Assembly (NCBI GenBank): GCA_025964635.1
Contig: JAOPYP010000005.1
Span: forward strand, 1-5,780
Reading direction: 5' to 3'
Length of the DNA: 5,780 nucleotides
From: Actinomycetes bacterium
GTDB taxonomy: Bacteria; Actinomycetota; Actinomycetes; Streptosporangiales; Streptosporangiaceae
The position numbers and the translations under genes were made by a program. Below the pieces are notes generated by a model. The model worked only from the letters and a program-made list of their open reading frames with translations. It was not told the origin of the DNA and did no database searches. Below are positions 5,648 to 5,780 of the stretch, piece by piece (the stretch's first letter is position 1; the number at the start of each line of letters is the position of its first letter).

Positions 5648-5780
5648 ATGCCCACGGTCGCGGAGGTTCTCCGGCTGGACCCGGTGCAGCGCGGGCACCC
5701 GCAGGTGGTGGCGGCGTCCGGCGGGCTGGACGCCCCGGTCCGCTGGGTGCACGCGATCGAGTTCGCCGACGCGGCCCGGC
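5648..5780 (+). CDS. PucR-family transcriptional regulator, N-terminal 44 residues (3' end outside window)
   Basis: The frame starts at ATG 5648 behind a well-placed AGGAGG and stays open to the window edge. The product begins MPTVAEVLRLDPVQRGHPQV and continues with a Gly-Gly-Leu-Asp segment and VRWVHAIEFAD. A start of the form T-V-x-E-V-L-x-L followed by V-x-W-V-H-x-x-E-x-x-D is the hallmark of the N-terminal PucR domain (purine catabolism regulator-like). Full family members run to about 500 residues and end in a helix-turn-helix of the CdaR/PucR type; neither can be checked here. The gene is divergent from the aminotransferase-mmsA operon, so it is the obvious candidate regulator, perhaps sensing a pyrimidine breakdown product or an omega-amino acid. 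The ligand and whether it activates or represses are unknown. Confidence 0.85.
   Translation, partial: MPTVAEVLRLDPVQRGHPQVVAASGGLDAPVRWVHAIEFADAAR

Overview
The window is very GC-rich, uses GTG starts freely, and its proteins read like those of actinomycetes (Streptomyces, Streptosporangiales and relatives). The genus cannot be fixed from this sequence. All six genes are recognisable: three on the + strand (two of them cut by the window edges) and three on the - strand.

Layout. The left edge holds the 3' part of a 4-aminobutyrate aminotransferase gene (gabT, +), closed by a strong hairpin. Next is a secreted SGNH/GDSL esterase-lipase (+, GTG start at 618) with a possible operator just upstream. 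It converges on a DUF72 (YecE-like) gene (-), with two back-to-back hairpins between them. Upstream of DUF72, two hairpins mark the end of a two-gene - strand operon. This operon consists of a class III aminotransferase (first) and a CoA-acylating (methyl)malonate-semialdehyde dehydrogenase (mmsA), joined by a 4-base GTGA stop/start overlap. A 245-base divergent intergenic region separates the operon from the start of a PucR-family regulator (+), which runs off the right edge.

How the genes fit together. An aminotransferase plus CoA-acylating semialdehyde dehydrogenase next to a divergent PucR regulator fits the lower part of reductive pyrimidine catabolism. Beta-alanine or 3-aminoisobutyrate would be transaminated to malonate or methylmalonate semialdehyde, then oxidised to acetyl-CoA or propionyl-CoA. 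The gabT fragment handles a related omega-amino acid. The PucR protein is the likely local regulator. Pathway assignment is inference from families and gene order.

The most notable observation is that the mmsA frame carries two premature stops (TGA and TAG) 27 bases apart in an otherwise intact 500-codon frame. Both, and a nearby Pro-to-Thr change, are explained by G-to-T changes on the + strand within 44 bases. This is either a recent pseudogene or localised sequence error. I found no mobile element, CRISPR array, tRNA or rRNA, and no evidence of a wholly new system.
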